Origin: Clostridia bacterium
GTDB lineage: Bacteria; Bacillota; Clostridia; Christensenellales; CAG-138
Direction: 5' to 3'
Assembly: GCA_017416425.1 (NCBI GenBank)
Contig: JAFQCL010000006.1
Location: 28,660-92,659, forward strand
DNA: 64,000 bases
Both the position numbers and the translations under genes were made by a program. Below are positions 1 to 8,159 of the stretch, in pieces (within the stretch, counting starts at the first letter, position 1; every line of letters starts with the position of its first letter). The notes below the pieces were generated by a model. It did not search any database, was not told the origin of the DNA, and saw only the letters and a list, made by a program, of their open reading frames with translations.

Positions 1-799
1 CGCCGCCAAGCGCCATATTCTCTACATCAAGGCAGTTGCTCGTACCAAAATATGCGACAAGACCGCCGGCCTTGGATGAAAACGCATGCATCTGCGCTTC
101 GGTGTACTTACCGCTAAAGCACATCTTCACTATTTTATCCACCTCAATGCTTCCACAGCGCTCGGGAGAGAAGGGGCCATCGCCATCGATTGCGTTATTT
201 ACATCGATCACCTTACCGAAGCTGTGCGCACCGACGGAAATACCGCCGCCAAGGTGGGCGACAACAAGGCAGCAGTCCTCATAGCGGGTATCGTGCTTTC
301 TTGCATATTCTCTTGCGATGGATTTCTGGTTAAGCGCATGGAAAACGGAGGTCTTTTCAGCTTCGGGGATACCCGTAAGCTTTGCCTCCTTTACACGTTC
401 ATCGACCACCACCGGGTCAACTATAAATGCCGGTTTGCCATAGCGCTGACCCAGCTCATGCGCGAAAATGCCGCCAAGCGCCGAAGCGTGCTTTGAAGCG
501 GAGCCTGATCTTAGGTCTTTGAGCATGGTTTCATTTACGGTATAGACGCCGCTTTCTACCGGCGCGATTATGCCGCCTCTTCCAACGAAAGCATCGAAGC
601 TCTCAAGCGCAAAGCCCTTTTCGCTAAGGGTGTCCGTGATAGTCTTATACCTGATTGGAGCCTGATCCATTATGGTATCGCAGCCGGCAAAATCGGATGC
701 CTTGTGTCTTATTGTGTGCGAAAGAACGCAGATACCGTCATCAAATACACCCAGCTTGGTTGAAGTAGAGCCCGGGTTAAAACTTAAAATTCGCAACAT
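1..799 (-). CDS. buk: Butyrate kinase, C-terminally truncated by the window edge
   Basis: Partial gene of about 266 codons, its 3' end beyond base 1. Butyrate kinase interconverts butyryl phosphate plus ADP and butyrate plus ATP, the ATP-yielding last step of one clostridial butyrate route in the cytoplasm. The N-terminus reads MLRILSFNPGSTSTKLGVF, the ASKHA-kinase phosphate-1 loop typical of Buk. Further on, VVAHLGGGISVGAH and DGDGPFSPERCG are the conserved ATP/acyl-binding stretches of the acetate/butyrate kinase family. The spacing and the 'ASALGGIFAHELG' segment favour Buk over acetate kinase. A TAAGGAG motif lies 12 nt before the ATG, and a good promoter sits just upstream. No phosphotransbutyrylase (ptb) is visible; it may lie outside the window. 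Confidence 0.93.
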   Translation of the reverse strand, partial: MLRILSFNPGSTSTKLGVFDDGICVLSHTIRHKASDFAGCDTIMDQAPIRYKTITDTLSEKGFALESFDAFVGRGGIIAPVESGVYTVNETMLKDLRSGSASKHASALGGIFAHELGQRYGKPAFIVDPVVVDERVKEAKLTGIPEAEKTSVFHALNQKSIAREYARKHDTRYEDCCLVVAHLGGGISVGAHSFGKVIDVNNAIDGDGPFSPERCGSIEVDKIVKMCFSGKYTEAQMHAFSSKAGGLVAYFGTSNCLDVENMALGG

Positions 800-833
800 G
801 CTATTGAAGTTCTCCTTAAATTTATTGCGATTT

Positions 834-862
834 ATTATAACACAACTGCTTTGTTTTCCCAA
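834..862 (-). promoter_or_regulatory. Sigma-A type promoter for butyrate kinase
   Basis: On the minus strand, TTGGGA (-35) is followed after exactly 17 nt by TATAAT (-10), about 35 nt upstream of the buk start codon. The -10 is a perfect consensus and the -35 matches four of six positions. This is inferred from sequence only. Confidence 0.6.
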
Positions 863-1086
863 TATATCTCTTTTAAATTACGATTTTGTATTTGATTTTG
901 GGGTGTTTTATTAAAAAAACGGCAGATTGCCTGCTTAATTACAGCAAAATTTTAGAAATTAACGAGTAGGATGAAAACTCAAAATAAATACGTATCCTTA
1001 TTTACATAAGCGAGGGAAGAGGTATTACATTAAAGAGTGATTTCAGCACCGTTGTTTGGCTTTGCGCGAAGTAAAAAAGGGGGGTA

Positions 1087-1161
1087 AAAAATTCAAAAAA
1101 GCCCTAAACCACATATACCCCCATTTTTAACGGGGGTGTGGGCTCTAATCCTTAAGGGCTT
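1087..1161 (-). terminator. Nested hairpin terminator after the Cys-rich/yabQ/yabP unit
   Basis: An inner stem ACCCCC/GGGGGT, extended by CCAC/GTGG, is enclosed by an outer AAGCCCT/AGGGCTT pair. On the minus strand it is followed by TTTTTT and, a few bases on, a second T run. It lies just past the stop of the small Cys-rich gene and fits a rho-independent terminator for that transcript. The remaining gap up to the buk promoter shows nothing else. Confidence 0.7.
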
Positions 1162-1189
1162 AAAAAAGCTTCCTAAAAAGAGATCAAAA

Positions 1190-1444
1190 TTAAAGCCGGC
1201 TGAGCCAGTGTGCGGGCTTGCTGTCATCGAAAGCGGCATTACCGTATCCCTCATCAGCATCATCCTCGGGCAGCGAATCAAAACTGAGCCGCAATTGCTT
1301 TAATGCCTCGACTGAACGCGGCGTTTCATCCGCACTGTTGCAGGAAGTGCATGTAAATCCGCAGGATGGGCATACACATCCGCTCTTTAGTCCTCGTTCT
1401 GCTTGTACCATATAACTATCGCATAATACACAGCCGCATCTCAT
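1190..1444 (-). CDS. Small Cys-rich protein with paired CxCxxC clusters (84 aa)
   Basis: Not a family I recognise. The ATG was chosen because GGAGG lies 6 nt before it; an upstream start lacks any site. The first 35 residues hold eight cysteines, as C3-x-C5-x2-C8 and C23-x-C25-x2-C28-x3-C32-x2-C35, a pattern suited to binding zinc or an Fe-S cluster. The remainder is acidic (LPEDDADEGYG) with a short helix-prone stretch and no membrane segment or signal peptide. It is the last gene of a minus-strand run after yabP and yabQ, ahead of a strong terminator. The yabQ stop and this start are about 90 nt apart, so co-transcription is possible and a sporulation link is inference only. Confidence 0.7.
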   Translation of the reverse strand: MRCGCVLCDSYMVQAERGLKSGCVCPSCGFTCTSCNSADETPRSVEALKQLRLSFDSLPEDDADEGYGNAAFDDSKPAHWLSRL

Positions 1445-1534
1445 GTAACACCTCCAAAATAAAGGCAGCAAGGATTAATGCTTGCCTGATATGATCTTAG
1501 TATATGCCGTTTTGAGCTTTGTTCAACATGCTTT

Positions 1535-1867
1535 TTAGGCTTTTCCACTCTTTTTTTTATTTTTCTCTTTAAAAATGCGGTGAATGATCTCCCGGAAAAG
1601 ACAGCCGGTAAAATGTCTCACTGTGAAAAAACCGATAAAAAATACCGCCAGCATGTAAAGCGTAAAATTGCCGGAGGACAGGCGATAGAGCGTTAAAGCA
1701 AATATACCTCCCGTTATAAGCGAAAGCAGGATATCAAGCGCAATGTTCACCGGCTTGCTTTTAAAAATGTAGCGCAAAAGGCTCAAAGCATCCACAATGA
1801 GCCCCGCTACCATGCCGCCGTATATGCCGCCAAGTACCTCGTATATTTGTAGTAACGAATTGTTCAT
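1535..1867 (-). CDS. yabQ: Spore cortex biosynthesis protein YabQ
   Basis: A 110-residue membrane protein with three or four hydrophobic segments and a very basic tail (FKEKNKKKSGKA), matching YabQ in size and layout. In Bacillus, YabQ is an outer forespore membrane protein needed for cortex formation. The N-terminal 'YEVLGGIYGGMVAGLIVDALSL' region followed by a Lys/Arg loop is typical of clostridial YabQ. Its ATG overlaps the yabP stop (ATGA), so the two are translationally coupled, in the same yabP-yabQ order as in Bacillus. DivIC, which usually follows, is replaced here by the Cys-rich gene. Identification rests on topology plus context. Confidence 0.8.
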   Translation of the reverse strand: MNNSLLQIYEVLGGIYGGMVAGLIVDALSLLRYIFKSKPVNIALDILLSLITGGIFALTLYRLSSGNFTLYMLAVFFIGFFTVRHFTGCLFREIIHRIFKEKNKKKSGKA

Positions 1868-2163
1868 CTAAACATGCGTGAGAACAGCCCGCCGCGTCCT
1901 CTGTCATCGTCGCAGGCATATTGAAGCGCTATTATCTCACCCTCTATCAGCACCTGACCATCGTCTAAATTCAGTTTGGTAAGATGAAGCCCGTTTCCTT
2001 CAACGCGAAGCTCTCCTACATCCGTAAGCAACACTATCTCAACATCGTTAAAGCTTGGTACATCCTTAACCCCTGATATGCTCATAAGCTCCCTGTTATC
2101 TATGTGTATCGAGTGCATACGGAGCCTTGCGCTGCTTCCCTCTATTATCGGTCTTTCCGGCAT
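1864..2163 (-). CDS. yabP: Sporulation protein YabP
   Basis: About 99 residues of YabP/YqfC type, a small soluble, beta-rich protein required for spore cortex formation in the mother cell. The diagnostic core runs from 'HSIHIDNRELMSISGV' through 'FNDVEIVLLTDVGELRVEG' to 'LHLTKLNLDDGQVLIEGEI', matching the YabP pattern of a short beta unit repeated around a central Gly. The frame stays open to 2253, but the extra N-terminal 30 residues are unlike the family and lack a ribosome site, so the MPERPII start was preferred. That start also has only a weak purine-rich site and is uncertain. Coupled to yabQ by an ATGA overlap. Confidence 0.82.
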   Translation of the reverse strand: MPERPIIEGSSARLRMHSIHIDNRELMSISGVKDVPSFNDVEIVLLTDVGELRVEGNGLHLTKLNLDDGQVLIEGEIIALQYACDDDRGRGGLFSRMFR

Positions 2164-2337
2164 ATCCTTTTTCCAACCTTTCCGTGTAAGTATTTTATGC
2201 TTTATTCTATTCACGTCATCCCGCCATATGCCGATGGCGACCTTATGTGACATTATAAATGCTATTGAGATGTATTCGTTTCGGAGCTATAATAATAAGT
2301 AAGCTTAATAAAAATATTTGGGAGGTATAATCTGAAT

Positions 2338-3345
2338 ATGGAGTATGTGCAGCTTGGAAAAACAGGACTTTGTGTATCAAGGGTCGGCTTTGGAGGTATA
2401 CCGATACAGCGCATCGATGCAGCGCGCACCGTTTCGCTTTTTGATACTCTGATCGAATGCGGAGTTAATTATATAGATACAGCCCGCGGTTATACCGTTA
2501 GTGAGGAGTATATAGGGCAGGCCATAAAAGGCAGGCGCGATAAATTTATACTCGCAACAAAAAGCATGGCAAGAACCGATGAAGCTATGGCTCTTGACAT
2601 TGAAACGAGCCTTAAAAATCTCGGCACAGACCATATAGAGCTTTATCAGGTGCATAATCCAAGCCTTGAGCAGCTAAATACCGTGATATCGCCAAATGGA
2701 GCGCTAAAGGCTCTTTTAAAGGCAAAGGCGGAGGGCAAAATAGGAGCGATAGGCCTTACCGCGCATAGCCTTGAGGTGTTTGAGGCGGCGCTTGAGTGCG
2801 ATTGGGTCGAGACCATAATGTTCCCCTACAGCATAGTTGAAACACATGGCGAGACGCTTATAGCCGGATGCCGTGAAAAAGGCATAGGCTTTATAGCCAT
2901 GAAGCCATTTGCGGGCGGAGCGCTTGACGATGCGGATATAGCGCTTGGGTATATATTGAATAATCCCGGTGTAAGCGTTGCGATACCCGGAATGTACAGC
3001 CCGGATGAGGTTAGAAAAAATACATCCGTATGTCCGCATGAGTTTTCGCCTTCGGAAACTGAGCGTATGCTTAAATTAAGGGAGGAGCTTGGAACCACCT
3101 TCTGCCGCAGATGCGGTTACTGCCTACCCTGCACAGCCGGTATTGCCATACCCAATGTATTTACTTTTTCTGCTTATTTTGAACGCTACGGACTTGAGGA
3201 TTGGGGTAGATCCAGATACTTATCCATGAGCGTTCAGGCTGATGCCTGCATCTCCTGTGGAGTTTGCGAAACACGATGCCCCTATAATCTTCCCATAAGG
3301 GCTTTACTGAAAGAAAAACATTCCGCATTTTCGAAGGACAGCTAA
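2338..3345 (+). CDS. Aldo/keto reductase with C-terminal 4Fe-4S ferredoxin domain
   Basis: 335 residues. The N-terminal 240 are an aldo/keto reductase TIM barrel: LGKTGLCVSRVGFGGIPIQ, the catalytic region NYIDTARGYTVSEEYIG with Asp and Tyr in place, and LYQVHNP. The C-terminal third is a ferredoxin-like module with CRRCGYCLPC and CISCGVCETRCPYNLPIR. The second cluster is a canonical CxxCxxCxxxCP 4Fe-4S site; the first keeps CxxCxxC, so one or two clusters are expected. Such proteins are common in anaerobes and probably couple NAD(P)H or ferredoxin electrons to an unknown carbonyl substrate. GGGAGG lies 12 nt before the ATG. Single gene, divergent from yabP. Confidence 0.9.
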   Translation: MEYVQLGKTGLCVSRVGFGGIPIQRIDAARTVSLFDTLIECGVNYIDTARGYTVSEEYIGQAIKGRRDKFILATKSMARTDEAMALDIETSLKNLGTDHIELYQVHNPSLEQLNTVISPNGALKALLKAKAEGKIGAIGLTAHSLEVFEAALECDWVETIMFPYSIVETHGETLIAGCREKGIGFIAMKPFAGGALDDADIALGYILNNPGVSVAIPGMYSPDEVRKNTSVCPHEFSPSETERMLKLREELGTTFCRRCGYCLPCTAGIAIPNVFTFSAYFERYGLEDWGRSRYLSMSVQADACISCGVCETRCPYNLPIRALLKEKHSAFSKDS

Positions 3346-3356
3346 AACTTACCGCG

Positions 3357-3387
3357 AAAAAGGAGCCACCCCCAAGAGGATGGCTCC
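3357..3387 (-). terminator. Terminator of the Trp/Cys-rich mini-protein transcript
   Basis: Perfect 7-bp stem GGAGCCA/TGGCTCC with a 12-nt loop, followed on the minus strand by TTTTT. It ends the transcript that carries the small gene at 3581-3802 and the dispersed repeat behind it. It is convergent with the aldo/keto reductase but lacks a T run on the plus side. Confidence 0.75.
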
Positions 3388-3402
3388 CGCCATTATTATG
3401 AC

Positions 3403-3525
3403 CATAACTTTCGTCTGGCGAAAATTTTCTTTCCTGTGGAATTGGGACTGGTTTTGTGCTTGTATAAAATCGCAGGCGTAAGGGTGCGAAAGTCACAAAA
3501 CACGGTTTGAAAATTTATTTTCAAA
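3403..3525 (-). repeat. Dispersed intergenic repeat, copy A
   Basis: First of four related intergenic copies. Read on the minus strand it starts with an 8-bp AT hairpin (TTTGAAAA/TTTTCAAA). It continues with CCGTGTTTTGTGACTTTCGC, which is identical in copy B, then with AAAACCAGTCCCAATTC, also identical in copy B. Next comes CCACAGGAAAG, shared with copy C, and it ends in a hairpin AATTTTCG-CCAGA-CGAAAGTT that contains one G-U pair. It lies in the 3' untranslated part of the mini-protein transcript, before the terminator. Repeat identity is seen directly; function is unknown. Confidence 0.8.
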
Positions 3526-3580
3526 CTTTTATCACCGCCAAAAGTCTGGTTACCACGCAAGTGGCGGTGGGAAGCGAAAC

Positions 3581-3802
3581 TTAGCAGCCGCAGTTGTTGC
3601 AACCGCAGTTATTGCAGTTGTCAGTGATGCAGCCATTGTTGCACCAGCCGTTGTTTGAGAGAAGGATCAGGATTATGATCCACCAGGCGTTGTTGCCAAA
3701 ACCGCATTCGTTGCAGTTGTCACCGCAGCCGAAACCGTTTCCATTAGCAAGGATCAGGAGTATGATGATCCACCACCATGAGTTATTACCAAAATTAAAC
3801 AT
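3581..3802 (-). CDS. Trp/Asn/Cys-rich mini-protein with two hydrophobic repeats (73 aa)
   Basis: Unrecognised. GGAGG lies 6 nt before the ATG, so translation is likely. The protein is two copies of one unit: NNSWWWIIILLIL followed by NGNGFGCGDNCNECG, then NNAWWIIILILLS followed by NNGWCNNGCITDNC and a CNNCGC tail. Each hydrophobic run of about 10-12 residues could dip into or cross a membrane, and the intervening loops are Cys/Asn/Gly-rich. Small proteins of this style (hydrophobic patch plus Cys-Asn repeats) occur widely in spore-forming Clostridia and are sometimes linked to spore coats; that link is only suggested here. The transcript ends in repeat copy A and a terminator. Confidence 0.75.
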   Translation of the reverse strand: MFNFGNNSWWWIIILLILANGNGFGCGDNCNECGFGNNAWWIIILILLSNNGWCNNGCITDNCNNCGCNNCGC

Positions 3803-3971
3803 GAAAAGCCTCCTTAGGTTTTACTTGCCGCAGCCTTTTTGCTGCGGATGATACATATTACGTTTGCGGCTTAAAAAGTGTGCAATCTTTATTTTTAATC
3901 TTTTTTTGGCATAACTTTTTATCGCATCCAAATGCTTTATATGCTAAAATGAAATTTGGAGGTGAGATATT

Positions 3972-4490
3972 ATGTCGTTTTCTTCGGGATATGTAAAGGC
4001 AAAGCTTATAGCGCTTTATTTTTTAAACGGTTTTCGTGATGATATCTCAAAGGAATCCCTTTCCGGCATAATCGGTGATCACGGTTGGGCGTCTTATCTT
4101 GAGATACTCGGTTGTTTGGATGAGCTTGAGGAGCAGCGAATGATAGCAGCCATACCGCGTCCTTTCGGCCAGTCCTACCGTATAACACAGCTTGGCATAA
4201 GCACGCTTGGAACCTTCGTTGAAGAGCTAAGGCTTTCGCTTCGGCGTGAGATCGATGATTATATCGAAAAGAACCGTGAGGAGCTTCGCAAGGATACCCA
4301 GTACATAGGCGACTGGGAGCAGCAGCTTGATGGCAGTTATGTTGTAAGCTTGAAGGTAGCCGAGGGCAACAGGATACTCTTTGGCATAGAGCTTCATTTG
4401 CCAGACGTTGAGAGCGCAAGAAGGGCTGTACGAAACTTTAGGGATAATGCCATCGATCTTCATAGCGTTATAATCGAAAAGCTTCTTTAA
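3972..4490 (+). CDS. DUF4364 family protein (winged-helix-like)
   Basis: 172 residues matching the clostridial DUF4364 family in length and layout. The N-terminal half (about 5-90) reads as a PadR-like winged helix: YVKAKLIALYFLNGF, then SYLEILGCLDELEEQRMIA and a YRITQLGISTL wing. The C-terminal half is mixed alpha/beta, ending in SARRAVRNFRDNA. DUF4364 members are small cytoplasmic proteins of unknown role, plausibly DNA-binding. GGAGG lies 9 nt before the ATG. A TGnTAAAAT extended -10 occurs about 25 nt upstream. A rho-independent terminator follows. Monocistronic. Confidence 0.8.
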   Translation: MSFSSGYVKAKLIALYFLNGFRDDISKESLSGIIGDHGWASYLEILGCLDELEEQRMIAAIPRPFGQSYRITQLGISTLGTFVEELRLSLRREIDDYIEKNREELRKDTQYIGDWEQQLDGSYVVSLKVAEGNRILFGIELHLPDVESARRAVRNFRDNAIDLHSVIIEKLL

Positions 4491-4513
4491 GTTTTTAAAA
4501 AGGCTAAAGGTGG

Positions 4514-4537
4514 GGCTCCTTTTTGGAGCTCTTTTTT
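4514..4537 (+). terminator. Terminator of the DUF4364 gene
   Basis: Stem GGCTCC/GGAGCT (one G-U pair) with a TTTTT loop, then C and six T residues, starting 24 nt past the stop codon. Confidence 0.8.
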
Positions 4538-4545
4538 GTAGAGAA

Positions 4546-4660
4546 GCCCTTGTGCGGGGGGTGGGGACGCATAATCACAAATGGGGTACAAAGCAATGCC
4601 CCTGTCGGGGGCTGCTCGCCTCGGCAGGGGTCATACTTTCTTTATAAGGCATTGGGGCAG
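4546..4660 (+). repeat. GC-rich intergenic repeat, copy 1
   Basis: Begins GCCCTTGTGCGGGGGGTGGG, then GACGCATAATC; the opening decamer and the G-rich block recur at 60388-60419. The rest holds short hairpins such as GCCCC-TGTCG-GGGGC and CTGC...GGCAG. No convincing reading frame is present. It fills the gap between the DUF4364 terminator and the end of the convergent aminopeptidase gene. Related G-rich fragments (GGGACGCATA) occur near 38790. Confidence 0.5.
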
Positions 4661-4683
4661 AGCCTCAAAAATATTTAAATACC

Positions 4684-5910
4684 TTAAAACGCAAACAGAC
4701 CGTCTACAAATACGGGAACCTCTTTGCCGTCATGTGTTACGCCAACAATCGACATATCGCTTGTTCCAATCATAAAATCAACGTGCGTAATCGAGCGATT
4801 TACACCGCGGCTTAGAAGCTCCTCGGGCGACAGCCTGTCAGCTCCCTCGATACAAGGGTATGCCGAGCCAAACGCGAAATGGCATGAAGCGTTTTCGTCA
4901 TACAGCGTGTTATAAAAGAGTACTCCCGCCTGCTTTATGGGTGAATCATAGGGAACGAGCGCGACCTCGCCAAGATATGAAGCGCCTTCATCGGCGGCGA
5001 TTGCATCGCGCAGTACCTCTTCGCCGCGCTTTGCGCTTACATCGATTATTTTACCGTCCTTAAATGTAAACTTAAAATCCTCGATTATGGTTCCGTTATA
5101 AACAAGCGGCATGGCGGATACCACTGTACCGTTTACGCCAAGCCTGTGCGGTACTGTAAAAAGCTCTTCGGTGGGTATGTTGGGGCTGAACACTATACCG
5201 CTTTTGCTGTGTTCGCTCACGCCTTCAAAGAAGTGGCCTTCAGGCAGTTCGACTGTAAGGTCTGTGCCGATGGAATTTTTATATTTCAGGTACTTAAAAC
5301 GATAGTCGTTTAAGCGCTGTTTTCTCCTTGAGGTACGCTCGATATGCTCCTGCCAGCGTGTAATGGCCCGCATATCGCCGTGTACACGCACCGCTGTAAA
5401 TATTTTTTCCCAAAGCGCGCTCATTGCCTCATCCTCGGGAAGATCGGGAAATACCTTTTTTGCCCACGCGGGGATGGGTACCGCGCCTATGCACCACTGA
5501 ACGGCATTGGAACTTGTAAGTTCGCGATACTCGGCAAGCGCCTTTCCAACGGCACGCTGATTGCGCTTTATGCGGCTTGGATCTACGCCCTTAAGATTTT
5601 CCGGATCGGATGCGGCTATGCTTAAAAACGCGGCGCCGCTTTTGGCATAGCCATTGTTAAATGCGGGTATATGCTCAGGCACCTCATCAAAAACAGCATC
5701 ATCGGCTAAGAGATAGCGCTTTCGGGTCACATAATCATCACGCCACGACATAACGACCTCACGGCAGCCTGCCTCATATGCAACGTCCATGCACAGGCGA
5801 GCAAAATATGCGCATTCCACAGGTGATGAAATAACAAGGGTCTGTCCTTTTTGTATGTTGACGCCCTTAAGCACCAGCAATTGCGCGTATTCGTAAAGCT
5901 TTTTATCCAT
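4684..5910 (-). CDS. Aminopeptidase, M29 family
   Basis: 408 residues, the usual length for M29 (AmpS/PepS/AmpT) metallo-aminopeptidases, cytoplasmic exopeptidases that trim N-terminal residues from peptides using two divalent metals. It shows the N-terminal domain start YAQLLVLKGVNIQKGQTLVI and NIPTEELFT with a metal-ligand Glu. Later come YLGEVALVPYDSPI with the second Glu, the LFYNTLYDENASCHFAFG segment with Tyr/Glu/His, and the terminal THVDFMIG H-x-D motif. AGAGGTG stands 7 nt before the ATG. Single gene between convergent DUF4364 and the CBS membrane protein transcript. Confidence 0.93.
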   Translation of the reverse strand: MDKKLYEYAQLLVLKGVNIQKGQTLVISSPVECAYFARLCMDVAYEAGCREVVMSWRDDYVTRKRYLLADDAVFDEVPEHIPAFNNGYAKSGAAFLSIAASDPENLKGVDPSRIKRNQRAVGKALAEYRELTSSNAVQWCIGAVPIPAWAKKVFPDLPEDEAMSALWEKIFTAVRVHGDMRAITRWQEHIERTSRRKQRLNDYRFKYLKYKNSIGTDLTVELPEGHFFEGVSEHSKSGIVFSPNIPTEELFTVPHRLGVNGTVVSAMPLVYNGTIIEDFKFTFKDGKIIDVSAKRGEEVLRDAIAADEGASYLGEVALVPYDSPIKQAGVLFYNTLYDENASCHFAFGSAYPCIEGADRLSPEELLSRGVNRSITHVDFMIGTSDMSIVGVTHDGKEVPVFVDGLFAF

Positions 5911-5997
5911 ATAAAAACACCTCTTTCAAAAATATCATATCCTATTATAGCATACCGATTTGTATGTTAGGCAGGGATATTCAAAAAAGCTACAGAT

Positions 5998-6026
5998 AAA
6001 AAAGGAGACCGCGTAAACGACCTCCT
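5998..6026 (-). terminator. Terminator of the DUF21/CBS gene
   Basis: On the minus strand AGGAG...CTCCT closes a 14-nt loop and is followed by TTTTTT, beginning about 17 nt past the stop codon of the upstream gene. Confidence 0.65.
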
Positions 6027-6042
6027 GAAAAAACATCAGATT

Positions 6043-7440
6043 TTATTCATCATCATTGCTATTATGCTTGGGATTTACTACTATCTCAATCTCAAGTACA
6101 CGCTGAGCATCTGTTTTTGTTACCTTTATATCAAGATTTTCGTATGTAAAAGTGTCGCCCACGGTCGGCATGCGGTCAAGCTGCTCAAGCACCCAGCCGC
6201 TTATGGTGGTTGATTCGGTGTCTATATCGTAGCAAAATTCCTTTGTAAGACGCTCCACATCGGTTCCGCAGTTAACTCTATAGACATTTTCACCGGTCTT
6301 TTTGATGGCCTGCGAGAACTCATCCTCATCGAATTCTCCGACTATAGCTTCAAGCAGGTCGTTTATGGTCACTACGCCATGCATGCCGCCGTATTCATCG
6401 AGTACGACCGCAAAATGACGTTTTTTAGACTTCATGGCGCGAAACAGTGAATCGGCATTCATGCTGTCGGGTACGAACCATGCGGGTGTGACAGCGTTTT
6501 TCATTACGCTTTCTCTGGATCTATCCTCAAGCCTTAGATAGGTGCGGGAGGATAAAACGCCAAGTATCTTATCGCCATTTTCACCGCATACCGGGAAAAA
6601 GCTGTGGTTATTCTTGTAGATGGTGTCTTGCCACATATCATCGCTTTCGTCATTCCAAAGCAATACGGTCTGCGTTCTGTGGGTGGCGACTTCTCCTACC
6701 GTGAGATCATCGAACTCGAATACGTTCTGTATGATCTCCTTCTCATCGATGTCTATAACGCCCTTTTCAGTACCAACATCCACCATCATTCGTATGTTCT
6801 CCTCGGTGACCTCCTCATCCTCCTGATTTGGGTCTATGCCAAAGAGCCTCAGCATGCCATTTGTTGACGCTGTGAGGAGCCAAACTATGGGGGCAAACAG
6901 CTTTGATATAAACGTTATGATACCGGAAAGCTTAAGCGCGATCTTTTCAGCATTACGCATGGCAACGCGCTTTGGTACAAGTTCGCCAAATACGAGTGTA
7001 AAATATGATAAAATTAATGTAATTACTACAACTGAAATGGTGTTTAGCGTAGCAGCGGGAATATTAAGACCCGTCTTTAGTATGAGACCAACCAATATCT
7101 CGGAGAAATTATCCGCCGCAAATGCGCTTCCTAAAAATCCTGCAAGTGTTATCGCTACTTGAATTGTTGCTAAAAATTTTGCCGGCTGGCTTGTTAAACG
7201 TGCAAGCCTTATAGCGCCCTTGTTGCCCTCTGCTGCAAGTTTGGCAAGGCGGGCGTCATTCATCGTTATAACAGCTATTTCCGCGCAGGCAAATACGGCA
7301 TTAAGCGCGATAAGTACAAACTGCAGCACTATCTGCCATCCAATTGAGCCTGTCGGGTCTGCTGAAGCTACGTTCGCAGTTGTTTCCTGTGTGGCAAGTG
7401 TAAGCTGATGAACCAAATACCACCCTATTGAGTCGTCCAA
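6043..7440 (-). CDS. DUF21 (CNNM)/CBS/CorC-HlyC membrane protein
   Basis: About 465 residues. Order: a hydrophobic DUF21 domain (residues ~25-200, four predicted membrane segments, with ACAEIAVITMNDARL and GELVPKRVAMRNAEKIA signatures), two CBS repeats (~215-340, ending in AVVLDEYGGMHGVVTINDLLE), then a CorC_HlyC C-terminal domain (~350-445). Proteins of this build, often annotated as hemolysins, are related to CNNM/MpfA-type Mg2+ efflux transporters; ion transport is the likelier role. The start was moved to TTG because AAGGAGG lies 6 nt before it. An upstream TTG overlaps that site and cannot use it. Confidence 0.9.
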   Translation of the reverse strand: MDDSIGWYLVHQLTLATQETTANVASADPTGSIGWQIVLQFVLIALNAVFACAEIAVITMNDARLAKLAAEGNKGAIRLARLTSQPAKFLATIQVAITLAGFLGSAFAADNFSEILVGLILKTGLNIPAATLNTISVVVITLILSYFTLVFGELVPKRVAMRNAEKIALKLSGIITFISKLFAPIVWLLTASTNGMLRLFGIDPNQEDEEVTEENIRMMVDVGTEKGVIDIDEKEIIQNVFEFDDLTVGEVATHRTQTVLLWNDESDDMWQDTIYKNNHSFFPVCGENGDKILGVLSSRTYLRLEDRSRESVMKNAVTPAWFVPDSMNADSLFRAMKSKKRHFAVVLDEYGGMHGVVTINDLLEAIVGEFDEDEFSQAIKKTGENVYRVNCGTDVERLTKEFCYDIDTESTTISGWVLEQLDRMPTVGDTFTYENLDIKVTKTDAQRVLEIEIVVNPKHNSNDDE

Positions 7441-7659
7441 AATATACCTCCTTATGGACAAATTGAATTAAGAATGGGCTGTGTGCACACTCTCATAATA
7501 ATTATAGCATAAAGCGGCGGGACTTTCTACCCATACCAATATATATTTTTGTATTGCTATGTTGATAGCTGACGTATAAGGCGCTTGATGCTTACATAAA
7601 CTATTGTGTGAGCAAAAGCTTTGCTAAAAACAGCAATGCTGAAATTATGGAGGAAGACG

Positions 7660-8127
7660 ATGCTATCAAAGCTTAAACCCTATTTCATCTATATAGGCAT
7701 GGCGCTTCTTGTGGGGCTTGCGGCAGGGCTTATATCTTCGCCCGCTATGGAGGATTTCGCTGCGCTCAAGCAGCCGCCGCTTTCACCACCCGGGACAGTT
7801 TTTCCGATAGTCTGGACGATACTCTACATACTCATGGGGATAGGCGCAGGTCTTGTTGCAAGCGGGCGTATTTCCACAGGCAGTCCGGCGCTTAAGCTTT
7901 ATATAGTGCAGCTTATATTTAATTTCGGCTGGACCATAATATTCTTCAATTTAAAGCTGAGACTTGTGGCTTTTGTTTGGCTTTTGGCGTTGCTTGGGCT
8001 TGTGATCGCCATGACGGTACATTTTTACAAGGTTCGTCCGATTGCGGGTCTGCTCCAAATACCCTATATACTTTGGCTGATATTTGCGGCCTATCTTAAT
8101 TTCGCAATATTTTATCTGAATGGATAA
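7660..8127 (+). CDS. tspO: TspO/MBR family protein
   Basis: 155 residues with five hydrophobic segments, as in TspO/translocator-protein family members, which bind tetrapyrroles and are membrane sensors or transporters of uncertain function. Diagnostic stretches are PPLSPPGTVFPIVWTILYILMG in the first loop and second helix and FNFGWTIIFFNLKLRLVAF in the third. The C-terminal YILWLIFAAYLNFAIFYLNG also fits. The ATG chosen has GGAGG 6 nt upstream; the frame stays open further upstream without a site. Monocistronic, ended by a strong hairpin. Confidence 0.93.
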   Translation: MLSKLKPYFIYIGMALLVGLAAGLISSPAMEDFAALKQPPLSPPGTVFPIVWTILYILMGIGAGLVASGRISTGSPALKLYIVQLIFNFGWTIIFFNLKLRLVAFVWLLALLGLVIAMTVHFYKVRPIAGLLQIPYILWLIFAAYLNFAIFYLNG

Positions 8128-8159
8128 GCATACGGGTAATGTATATGAGCACGTGAAAG

